Made by a program: the position numbers and the translations under genes. This document shows positions 28,709 through 40,506 of a stretch of DNA of 64,000 nt, piece after piece (position 1 is the first letter of the stretch; every line of letters begins with the position of its first letter). The notes beneath the pieces were generated by a model that ran no database searches, was not told the origin of the DNA, and saw nothing but the letters and a program-made list of their open reading frames with translations. Origin of the DNA: Deinococcus hopiensis KR-140 (lineage in GTDB: Bacteria; Deinococcota; Deinococci; Deinococcales; Deinococcaceae). The DNA is taken from the NCBI RefSeq assembly GCF_900176165.1, contig NZ_FWWU01000003.1, positions 208,001-272,000 on the forward strand, written 5' to 3'.

Positions 28709-29422
28709 TTAGTTCACCTTCAGGGTGAGGCGGCGCCCGTTCACCCGCCGCGTGATCTCGTGCAGGGCCGCGCGGACGGCAGGGGCGCGGGGACGCACCT
28801 CACCGCGCAGGTACGCCCGGGTCAGTGGGCTTTCGAGCGTCAGGCGCAGCACCTCGCCTGCTGTCGCCCGCCGAACGAGGTGCAGGGCGGCCATCAGCGG
28901 CGCGTCCAGGCCCTCGTCGCCCGCGATTTCCTCCGTGGTGTGCCAGCCGCCGCTCTGCACCTGCACGGTGACGGTGGGACGCAGGGGGTGGGGACGGACG
29001 ATGGCCTCCCGGACCGGAGCTCCGGGCAGCGGCGCACGCTCGCCCTTGCGCCCCGCGTTGGCGAGGGTGTGGGCCACCTTCAGGCCGCGCACCTCGCGCG
29101 AGCGGTGCTCCACCGTCAGGCGAATCTCACGCAGGTCTGCCGTCACGCGCACCGCCTGGGCCAGGCGCTCGATCTCCGCGTTGCGGCAGCGGCCCGTGCG
29201 GACCGCCTGCACGGTGCCGGTACTGTCGGTCACCACGGTCAGGGTGCAGCCCAGGGGCGCGCGGCGCACGGCTTCGAGCACGCCCCGGACCTCCGACACG
29301 CCGTTGTCATTCGTGCTGAGGGCCCCGCTGTAGTGCTTTGGGCCCGCGGGGCCGGTGATCAGCACACCCCAGCCGCCGCGTGAGCGGGCGGTGGAACCGT
29401 CGGTGAACGCGTGAATGCTCAT
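28709..29422 (-). CDS. RNase H-like protein with altered fourth catalytic residue
   Basis: This 237-residue protein has an N-terminal RNase HI fold: D8 in FTDGST, Glu in NGVSEVRGVLEAV and Asp in VVTDSTGTVQAV match three of the four DEDD residues. In the C-terminal helix, usually ADELA or ADRLA, the sequence reads VAHTLANAG, so His replaces the fourth Asp. About 100 further residues of unknown type follow (PTVTVQVQSGGWHTTEEIAGDEG). It may be an active variant or a nucleic-acid-binding relative. It stands alone, downstream on the same strand of the terminator of the small peptide gene. Confidence 0.7.
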   Translation of the reverse strand: MSIHAFTDGSTARSRGGWGVLITGPAGPKHYSGALSTNDNGVSEVRGVLEAVRRAPLGCTLTVVTDSTGTVQAVRTGRCRNAEIERLAQAVRVTADLREIRLTVEHRSREVRGLKVAHTLANAGRKGERAPLPGAPVREAIVRPHPLRPTVTVQVQSGGWHTTEEIAGDEGLDAPLMAALHLVRRATAGEVLRLTLESPLTRAYLRGEVRPRAPAVRAALHEITRRVNGRRLTLKVN

Positions 29423-29465
29423 GGTGCCTCCTCATGGCACGTGGAAAGGGGAGGGCAATGAAAAA

Positions 29466-29486
29466 GGCGGGGCCTGTCTCCCCGCC
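29466..29486 (-). terminator. Terminator of the small peptide gene
   Basis: GGCGGGG (29466-29472) pairs with CCCCGCC (29480-29486), with AAAAA on one side and TCTTTT on the other. Read on the minus strand it ends the 39-residue frame at 29513 and is followed by TTTTT, as expected for an intrinsic terminator. Confidence 0.7.
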
Positions 29487-29512
29487 TGCGTCTTTTCTGT
29501 GGGTGGTGTCGC

Positions 29513-29632
29513 TCAGGCAGGCGGGGGCCAGAACCGGATACCCAGGGGCAGGCAGCCACCTTCGCTCGGCAGCACGGCGTTGTCCCCGGCAACGCCGTGG
29601 CAGAAGGCCAAATGGAACGAACGCTGAGTCAT
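29513..29632 (-). CDS. Candidate 39-residue peptide gene
   Basis: An ATG at 29632 has GGGGAGG six bases upstream, one of the best ribosome sites in the window. The frame encodes MTQRSFHLAFCHGVAGDNAV and continues to a C terminus of RFWPPPA, with two cysteines. It stops 23 bases before an intrinsic terminator. The unit has the size and layout of a small regulatory peptide, a leader peptide or a modified-peptide precursor; no modifying enzyme lies beside it. The evidence is the ribosome site and terminator alone, so the function is open. Confidence 0.5.
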   Translation of the reverse strand: MTQRSFHLAFCHGVAGDNAVLPSEGGCLPLGIRFWPPPA

Positions 29633-29739
29633 AGAACACCTCCCCGAGGGCACCAGGCCACCGGAGTTAGCGTGACAGGCGCAGGCAGAGAGGCGCATCG
29701 TCCGTTTGGGACAGGGGCGGAATGCGCCATATGGCGGGG

Positions 29740-30525
29740 CTAGAACTTACCCAGCCGTTCAGGCCCGCTGTAGACGTTGAAGCGCGCCCCCCGCGCAAAG
29801 CCGATCAGGGTGACGCCGAAACCCTGGGCCACCTCCACCGCGAGGCTGGTGGGGGCCGACATGGCGCAGACGACAGGCACGCCCGCCAGCACCGCCTTTT
29901 GCACCACCTCAAAGCCCGCGCGGCTGCTGACGGCAAGCAGATGATCGGAGAGGGGCAGGCAGCCCGCCCGCAGCGCCCAGCCGATCACCTTGTCCACGGC
30001 ATTGTGGCGGCCCACGTCCTCGCGCACGGCGAGGCATTCGCCCTCAGGGGTAAAGAGGCCCGCCGCGTGCATTCCGCCCGTCGCCGTGAAGAGGGGTTGC
30101 CGGGCGCGCAACCCGCTGGGCAGACGGGCCACGAGGGCGGGCGAGAGTGGGGGACCGGACCACAGCGGAGGCCGGGCGCGCAGGGCCAGCCGCTCGATGC
30201 TGCCCGCCCCGCAGACCCCGCACGCGCTGCTCGTGAAGGTGCGGCGGGCAAGGATATCCAGGGCCGCGAAGCCGGAACGAAGTTCCACCCGCACCACGTT
30301 CGGCGCGCTCACGTCGCCCCGCCGCCAGACCGAGAGGCTCAACACGTCGTCCGCGCACGCAATGGCCCCCTCGGCGTACAGCAGGCCCAGCACCAGGTCC
30401 TCGTCCGCGCCGGGGGTCCGAAGGGTAACGCTCAGGGGCCGCTCCTCCTCGCCTTGCACGAGGCGGAGTTCGAGGGGTTCTTCCACCGCCACGTCGTCAA
30501 GATCGGCGGTGGGCGTCTCCCCCAC
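29740..30525 (-). CDS. fdhD: Formate dehydrogenase sulfurtransferase FdhD
   Basis: This 261-residue protein has the FdhD features: VEEPLELRLVQGEE near the N terminus, ACGVCGAGS with the two functional cysteines, FTATGGMHAAGLF and REDVGRHNAVDKVIGWAL. FdhD moves sulfur from the cysteine desulfurase to the molybdenum cofactor and is required for formate dehydrogenase activity. The GTG at 30525 is the first usable start after the upstream stop codon; no strong ribosome site is seen. It completes the set with the DUF1641 gene and the catalytic subunit, all on the minus strand. Confidence 0.94.
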   Translation of the reverse strand: MGETPTADLDDVAVEEPLELRLVQGEEERPLSVTLRTPGADEDLVLGLLYAEGAIACADDVLSLSVWRRGDVSAPNVVRVELRSGFAALDILARRTFTSSACGVCGAGSIERLALRARPPLWSGPPLSPALVARLPSGLRARQPLFTATGGMHAAGLFTPEGECLAVREDVGRHNAVDKVIGWALRAGCLPLSDHLLAVSSRAGFEVVQKAVLAGVPVVCAMSAPTSLAVEVAQGFGVTLIGFARGARFNVYSGPERLGKF

Positions 30526-30556
30526 CCAGCGCTGGACCGGACGGAGCGCGGAGCCG

Positions 30557-31072
30557 TCAGCGATGGGTCACCCCGTCCGGCCGCTCCATTTCCGGCTGCC
30601 CCGCCTCCTGCCGCTCGCGCAGGCCGCGCCCGAAGCCGCGCAGCACGCCCACGAGTGCGCCCAGCGCCAGGCCCACATCCGGGTCACGGGCCAGGGACAG
30701 CAGTTCCCCCAGGCCGGCCCGCTCGCCCCCCCGAACGCGGCGGGCTCCCTCACGCACGCCGTCGGCCAGCGCGCCCGTTACCGCTTCCAGCGCTTCGGGT
30801 TCGACGCTCCCCAGCAGTTTGACGCCCTCCAATCCGTTGCGAAGGGCACGGACACTGCCGGGTTCGTTCAGCACCTCCAGCGCTTGTGAGGCCAGACCCT
30901 CGCCGCCCTGCACCAGCCGAACGAGGGTATGCAGCACCCGGTGCTCGTGCAGCGCGCGCAGCAGTTCCAGCGCCTCGACGAGGGCATCGGCACTCTGGAC
31001 GGTGCCCTGCGCGACACGTTCTTCCGCGGTGGGAAGGAGGGTATGGGCGTCAAAGTTCAGCGGCTTTGCCAC
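30557..31072 (-). CDS. DUF1641 protein, formate dehydrogenase accessory
   Basis: The 171-residue product is helical, with the DUF1641 core LVEALELLRALHEHRVLHTLVRLVQGGEGLASQALEVLNEPGSVRALRNGLEGVKLLG. DUF1641 genes commonly accompany cytoplasmic FdhF-like formate dehydrogenases, as in the Bacillus yrhED pair. The start is a GTG. The role, perhaps in assembly or electron transfer, is not established. It lies between the catalytic subunit and fdhD, with gaps of 170 and 31 bases. Confidence 0.88.
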   Translation of the reverse strand: MAKPLNFDAHTLLPTAEERVAQGTVQSADALVEALELLRALHEHRVLHTLVRLVQGGEGLASQALEVLNEPGSVRALRNGLEGVKLLGSVEPEALEAVTGALADGVREGARRVRGGERAGLGELLSLARDPDVGLALGALVGVLRGFGRGLRERQEAGQPEMERPDGVTHR

Positions 31073-31242
31073 CGGTCATTCACCTGCCTGGTCTGGCGTT
31101 TTGCAAGTCGTTTTTTCTGCATCGTCACGGCGCCCCTCTCTCCGAGCTGTGCCAGCCACCCCTTGCCGTGCAAGGCCCTCTCTGCTGGGCAGCTCTGCGA
31201 GTCCCGACGGTCAAAAGAGCTCCCATTTCTCGTCCACAGCCA

Positions 31243-34206
<2,964 letters not shown>

Positions 34207-34416
34207 GGGCAGGGTCCTCCAGGGAAAATCGCAAGCGCGGCGTAAGCGGGAACAGAGCCTATTGTGCCTGCCAGGCCTCCATCTCTCCACCCTCCGGAGC
34301 AGTCCCCAGGAACGTGTTCCCAGGAAGGCCAAAGGGGAAACCCGCCGGCCCGGCCCACAACGGCGAGGCCGCCCCACCTTCGCCGAGAAGGAGGAGCGGC
34401 ACACCCTACGGAAAAA

Positions 34417-35094
34417 TCAGGACTTCGGCTGGGTCTGGGGAGCTTGGGTCTGGGGCCAGCTGGCGTCCACCTGCAACTGGGGATCAACGCGGGCGACGAC
34501 CTGCGCAGCGGAGCCGGTGGTGTGCAGCTGGGTCACACCTGACGTGGCAGCGGGTCCCCGCGCTTCTCCGTGCTCCGCGCCGCCCCGCAACTTCGCGGTA
34601 ATGCCCGGGCGGATCTGCTCGGCGGCGTCGAGGACCTTCTCGCGAAGCTGGGGGGTGCGCCAGACGTAGTACCCGGCTCCGGCCAGCAGCAGCAGGGGCC
34701 AGGGAAAACCTCCTCCCCGGCGACGAAGGTGGCGGTTCATGTACCGCAGGTGCTTGTTGAGCTGGTCGAGCGCCTCCCGCTGCTGCTCGAACTGCTCGCT
34801 CAGCCGACGTTCCAGCACCTCGTGGTCGTGGTCCACGTGGCGGTCGAGATGCCGGGCGATTTCCGATTGCACGTAGGCCTGTACCTCGGGGCGGCGGGGC
34901 ACGTGGCGCAGCTCCGCGCGGGCCTCGCGAACCTTTTGGGCGCGGGCTTTCACCTGGTCTGCAGCCTGTTCTGCCACCTTTTCCAGCTTGTGCAGCGCCG
35001 CTTGCTCATCGCGGGCTGCGTGGTCGCGGTGCAGCAGGGCGGCCAGGCGCGACCTGGCGGCAGCCTCGTTCGTGTGGGGGTGATGTTCAGTCAT
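34417..35094 (-). CDS. Coiled-coil protein with one membrane helix
   Basis: This 225-residue protein starts at the ATG at 35094, with AAGGAG seven bases upstream. Residues 10-125 are strongly charged helix with heptad character (LEKVAEQAADQVKARAQKVR; LERRLSEQFEQQREALDQL), followed by one hydrophobic helix (FPWPLLLLAGAGYYVW, about 130-146) and a Gln/Pro-rich tail. No signal peptide is present, so the N-terminal coiled coil should be cytoplasmic. I recognise no family. It lies 210 bases from the formate dehydrogenase start. Confidence 0.65.
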   Translation of the reverse strand: MTEHHPHTNEAAARSRLAALLHRDHAARDEQAALHKLEKVAEQAADQVKARAQKVREARAELRHVPRRPEVQAYVQSEIARHLDRHVDHDHEVLERRLSEQFEQQREALDQLNKHLRYMNRHLRRRGGGFPWPLLLLAGAGYYVWRTPQLREKVLDAAEQIRPGITAKLRGGAEHGEARGPAATSGVTQLHTTGSAAQVVARVDPQLQVDASWPQTQAPQTQPKS

Positions 35095-35217
35095 GGAATT
35101 CTCCTTGTGGTTAGAGATGGCGGGTGGAGCGGCTTCAGACGGCTTCCACGTTATTCCCCACTGAATGGAAAGCATGACCGGGCTCTAAATGGAGGTTGAG
35201 AGTCCGGCCTTTGGCCG

Positions 35218-35690
35218 TCAGGCCTGTTCTGCCCGGGGCCGCTCCCGCATCAGGCCCCAGCCCACCGCGAGCATCACCGCTCCCCAGCCCGGAAAACCGG
35301 TGTCATAGGCGAGCTGATGTGGACCGGGGCGCATATTCCGAGCAGCTGGTGGTTGACCAACCCCTCCACGCCGCCCTGCAAGCCCCAGCCAACAGCAGGG
35401 TGCCGGTGAAAGCCGGGGTCCTCAGGGCCGCGTGTCGCCGACGGGTACCGCTCCACAAACACGCCAGCCCCACCGCCGTGAAGGCGCAGGTGGCGGCGTG
35501 AAAGAGGCCGTCCGCAAGCGTATTGACCTTGAGGTTGTGCACCGTATTCGGCAGGTACCTGCTGCTTACGAGGTGATGCCACTGCAGGATCTGGCGCAGC
35601 ACCACGCCGTCGAAAAACCTGCCGAGGCCCAGCCTTAGCAGCACGCCGCCCCATTTCCAGCGGTGGAAGGAAAGGAGGCAGGGCGGTCAT
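35218..35690 (-). pseudogene. Decayed DUF2243 membrane protein gene
   Basis: Three reading frames together spell a DUF2243 protein. MTALPPF begins in one frame at 35690, then RFFDGVVLRQILQWHHL with NTLADGLFHAATC is in another (35303-35644), then GLVNHQLLGI is back in the first, and PHQLAYDTGFPGWGAVM runs in the third frame to the stop at 35218. At least three frameshifts are needed. The family motif LHQILQWHH is altered to LRQILQWHH. It is almost certainly inactive unless the sequence has several errors. Confidence 0.75.
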
Positions 35691-35825
35691 CCCGGGGAGT
35701 TTAACCGTGACCCTGGGGGCCTTGGCTTAGCGGTCGTGGGCCAATCCTTCATTGGGGCTGGCCCGGGTGGCCTACACTCCGCGAATGCCCGTTCCGCCTT
35801 TACTGCAAGTTCTGGACGCCACCCG

Positions 35826-37088
<1,263 letters not shown>

Positions 37089-37099
37089 CGCTGGCCCCC

Positions 37100-40000
37100 T
37101 CACTCCACCGTGAATTCACCCACCAGCAGGCGGTCTTGCTCGTCCTTCAGGCGCAGGGTGATGAGTTGCTCGCGCTCGCGCGGGGTGCCGAAGGCGGTGA
37201 TGACCCTCGCCTGCAGCGTTACCGGCCCCGTCACCGCCTGCTGGTGGTTGCCGTAGTAGTCCACCTCCATACGGTAGCGGCCTGGCTTGGCCTCCTTCAG
37301 CGAGAACACCTCGGGGCCGTAGCCGCCGGTAAAGTCGCGCGAGAGGCGGCCCCCCTGGGTGCTCAGCGGCGCGCCGTAATACGCCCGGTCTCCATTGGGA
37401 TCGGTCACCCATAGGTCCAGGTCCGTGTTGTCGGCGTCCCAGGTCACCACCACGCGCACGTCGAGGGGATGGGCCCTGCGCAGGCGCGGGTCCAGGAAAT
37501 CGGCGTGGACGGGCCGCCGCCCGCGGCTGAGAATGCCGTTGATCTCGGTCAGGGCCAGCAGCTCTACCTGCGGAAAGCGCGCGTCCCAGGTGCGGCGCAC
37601 CACGGTATAGAGCGTTTCCACCGCCTGCTGTTCGTCGCCCGCCGCCGCGTAGGCCAGGCCGAGGTCACGGTAACTCTGCGGCTCGTTCGGCGCGAGGCGT
37701 TCCACCTGCCGCAGGACAGGCAGGGCGAGGTCCGGGCGGCCCGCTTGCAGAGAGCGGTAGGCCAGAATTCGCAGCACCGCGCGGTTTTCGAGTTGCAGCT
37801 CCGCGAGGTTGCTCAGCACCCGCAGGCCCAGGGCCTTTTGCCCGCGTTCCAGCAGCACGTCCGCCACGTCCAGGTAAAAGGCGGGGCTACGGAGGTACGG
37901 GGGCCGCTCGTCAAGGTAGATGCGGTAGAGGTCCGCGTCCGGCGCGGCGCGCAGCCGGGCGGCATAGGGCGCGTCAGGCATCCAGCGCTGAAGCTGCACG
38001 GTGACGGCGGCCGTTCCGCCCGTGCTGGGGGCTGGTTTAGAGGTAGCCTGGGAAGAGGCCGCGCCGGACGCGGCTCCAGTGGCTTGGGGGGACACGGGGC
38101 TGGGCGCAAGCGCCGCCGGAGAAGGAGCGGAGGTGACCCAGGACTCGGGGGTGGTCACACGGCCCTCCACCGGGCCCGGCTGCGTGCGAGACGGCGCGTC
38201 TGGCAACCCTTGGGGCTCCGGCTTCGTTTTCGGAAAGTCGCGCTTCCACCAGGCGTCGTACTCCTCAAACATCCGCAACACGCCGGCCTGGTGCGCCGCT
38301 TCCTTCTCGGCCGTGTCGGCCTCCCGGGCCCGCGCCAATGCGCGGTATTCCTTGAGCAGCTCGGCGGGTGGCGTCACTCCGTAGCCCAGGTAATCCTCGG
38401 CGCGGTCCAGCACGAGCAGGGACGTGCCGGGCGTGACCAGCCGGAACTTCTCGCCCAGCCGCCGAGTCTCCGCGCGGTTGAGGTCCGGCTCGGCCTGCAG
38501 GTCCTCCACCATTCGGGCGGCCCACAGGGAAGGAACGAACGCGCGCCCGGGTGCGTCTCCAAGGGGGAACCGGACCTGCGTTCCGTTCGGCAGCTGGGCG
38601 CGCAGGATGGCCGCGTTCCCCGTCAAGCGGCCCGCAATGGTCCAGTGCGTGGCGTGCTCCCGCACGGTGAGGTGATCCGCGGCGTCCGCCTCCACCTCCA
38701 GGGGCGTGCCCGGGGCCCCAGTCAGGGCCTGTGCCGCCTGTGCGGGGGACAGCCGCGCCAGATTGAGGCTGACGCCACCCGAACGGGTGGCGAGGGCGTT
38801 GAGGCGGGCTGCGTCGTTGCTGACCGCACTGTTCACGATGTGCAGCGGTACGGGCGAGGGACCCAGCCGGACGCTGCCCAAGTTGTCGAGGCCGTCACTG
38901 AACAGCAGGCGCTCGGTGACGCCCGAGCAGGTGGTGGGCGTGCAGGCGAGGGCGTCGAAGTTGGTGCCGCCGTCGTACACGGTTCGTTCCAGCTCGCGCC
39001 GCAGTGCCCGCCAGTCGCCGCTCTGTACGGTGAAAGTCAACGCAGGCTCGGGAACGTCCCGAAAGCGCATGAGCCGTACCCGAACATCTGGAAAAGCCGC
39101 GAAATAAGCGTCAAGCAGCGCCAGTTCCCGCGTGTGGTTGTGCCCCGCAGAGCCTGAAGCGTCCCACAGCAACTCCACAGCCTGCACCTGGCGGCGGGCC
39201 GTAGGCGCGGCGGGCTTGGGCAGGGTGGTGAGGAAATAGCGCTCGTTGCCGAACGTGCCCGTCACCGTCTGCGCCACGCGCGGCCCGGACACGCGGACTT
39301 CAAGGGTGCCGCTGCCCCCGTAGGCGGCGCGGTCTACCCGCGCTTCCCTCAACCCCTGTGGATCAAGTTTGAGAGGCACGTCTCCCAGGGCCGGAAAGCC
39401 TTTCAGGGCCGCCTCACCGTTTACGCTGACGTTCAGCCGCAGGTGGGGGCGGTCCGCGAAGGCAAGGGGCAGGCGGTAGAGGCCGCCTTGCAGGGGTTCG
39501 CTGACCTCCAGCCGCACCCGCCGCACGCCCCGGGCGGGCAGGGGATACACCCGGACGCGGTAATTGTTGCCCCGGGTGACTTCCAGCACCGCCGGGTCCA
39601 CCCCCACCCGGGCCACGTCCTCGAAGACCTGCTGGGCGCGGGCCTTTTCCACCGGCACAGCCTCACGCCAGTGGCCACCGAAGTTCAGGGCGAAGCCCGT
39701 CACCACCTGCCCCTCCAACAGCGGGAACTCCAGGCTGCCCTCCAGCACGCGGGCGTTGGGATTGAAGAACTCAAACTCCAGCGTGGTGCGCGCAAAGCCG
39801 GGGGTCAGCTCGGCAGAGACCTCCACCGCCCGCAGCCGCACGTGCTGCTCGGCCGCCGGCGTGACCAGACGGGGCGGCAGCGCTGGCTGGACCTGCACGG
39901 ACGCGGGTGCGTCACGCTGCGCCAGGACCGGCTGTCCCTGCGTGTGGGTGGACGGCGAGGCCGTCAGCAGCGGCAGCAACCAGAGCAGGTTTACGCGCAT
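37100..40000 (-). CDS. Secreted VIT/vWA protein with TPR and DUF2135-like domains
   Basis: The ATG at 40000 gives 966 residues with a short signal peptide (MRVNLLWLLPLLTASPS). A VIT domain (about 50-180, LRAVEVSAELTPGFARTTLEFEFFNPN) is followed by a vWA-like part with the metal site DASGS near 280. A Ser/Pro/Ala-rich linker comes next, then a TPR-like region (ILAYRSLQAGRPDLALPVLRQVERLAPN) and a C-terminal beta domain (VTWDADNTDLDLWVTDPNGDRAYYG; GGRLSRDFTGGYGPEVF) of DUF2135 type. It is probably an envelope scaffold or adhesion protein. Its exact partner is unknown. Confidence 0.82.
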   Translation of the reverse strand: MRVNLLWLLPLLTASPSTHTQGQPVLAQRDAPASVQVQPALPPRLVTPAAEQHVRLRAVEVSAELTPGFARTTLEFEFFNPNARVLEGSLEFPLLEGQVVTGFALNFGGHWREAVPVEKARAQQVFEDVARVGVDPAVLEVTRGNNYRVRVYPLPARGVRRVRLEVSEPLQGGLYRLPLAFADRPHLRLNVSVNGEAALKGFPALGDVPLKLDPQGLREARVDRAAYGGSGTLEVRVSGPRVAQTVTGTFGNERYFLTTLPKPAAPTARRQVQAVELLWDASGSAGHNHTRELALLDAYFAAFPDVRVRLMRFRDVPEPALTFTVQSGDWRALRRELERTVYDGGTNFDALACTPTTCSGVTERLLFSDGLDNLGSVRLGPSPVPLHIVNSAVSNDAARLNALATRSGGVSLNLARLSPAQAAQALTGAPGTPLEVEADAADHLTVREHATHWTIAGRLTGNAAILRAQLPNGTQVRFPLGDAPGRAFVPSLWAARMVEDLQAEPDLNRAETRRLGEKFRLVTPGTSLLVLDRAEDYLGYGVTPPAELLKEYRALARAREADTAEKEAAHQAGVLRMFEEYDAWWKRDFPKTKPEPQGLPDAPSRTQPGPVEGRVTTPESWVTSAPSPAALAPSPVSPQATGAASGAASSQATSKPAPSTGGTAAVTVQLQRWMPDAPYAARLRAAPDADLYRIYLDERPPYLRSPAFYLDVADVLLERGQKALGLRVLSNLAELQLENRAVLRILAYRSLQAGRPDLALPVLRQVERLAPNEPQSYRDLGLAYAAAGDEQQAVETLYTVVRRTWDARFPQVELLALTEINGILSRGRRPVHADFLDPRLRRAHPLDVRVVVTWDADNTDLDLWVTDPNGDRAYYGAPLSTQGGRLSRDFTGGYGPEVFSLKEAKPGRYRMEVDYYGNHQQAVTGPVTLQARVITAFGTPREREQLITLRLKDEQDRLLVGEFTVE

Positions 40001-40120
40001 GTGAAACGATTGTAGGCGCTGGGTTCCGGGAAGACCGGCGCAAGTGGGGGCACGCGGCGGCGCTCCGCCCATTTCACCAGCGCCAGCCAGGTTCTCAGGC
40101 CCCCACCACGCCGTCGGCGA

Positions 40121-40270
40121 TCAGGCCCACGCTGCTCTGGAAACCCTGACACCCGCCGTGCCGCTACCGAACGCGCACTCCACGGTCACGCTGTAGCCCC
40201 AGCTGCGCAATTGACTCTGCACGGCGCCGGGAATCAGGCCCAGGATCATCAGCATTCCGTATCGGCACAT
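40121..40270 (-). CDS. Possible small hydrophobic peptide, perhaps frameshifted
   Basis: An ATG at 40270 with purine-rich GGGAGAGGGCAGG just upstream encodes 49 residues (MCRYGMLMILGLIPGAVQSQ at the start). A one-base shift near 40150 would give a more natural end, CQGFQSSVGLIADGVVGA, stopping at 40095. It may be a decayed small secreted protein. A structured operator lies just upstream (40301-40350), which is the main reason to list it. Confidence 0.25.
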   Translation of the reverse strand: MCRYGMLMILGLIPGAVQSQLRSWGYSVTVECAFGSGTAGVRVSRAAWA

Positions 40271-40300
40271 CCTGCCCTCTCCCGCCTGCCCTCCAGCAGT

Positions 40301-40350
40301 TTCCGGTTGATAAAGATTCCGGTTGATCAGTGATGCAACAACTGATCAAC
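40301..40350. promoter_or_regulatory. Direct repeat plus 10-bp palindrome, likely operator
   Basis: TTCCGGTTGAT is repeated at 40301-40311 and 40317-40327 (16-bp step). The second copy runs into a perfect inverted repeat, GTTGATCAGT (40322-40331) and ACTGATCAAC (40341-40350). It lies in the 506-base gap between two minus-strand genes, upstream of the VIT/vWA gene and the small frame at 40270. The rest of the gap holds nothing else I can support. Confidence 0.5.
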
Positions 40351-40506
40351 CCGGGCGGAGCGAGCAGGAAAAACAGTGACGGAGCGAAGCGGAGGGGCCA
40401 TGACAAATCATCCGGAAACCGTTTAAGCGGTGTCGGTTCCCGCGGGTGGGCCTCAGGCCACACCTGAGGCTCGGGTGTGGTGGGCTTGTGCAGGGCGGAT
40501 CCGCCG

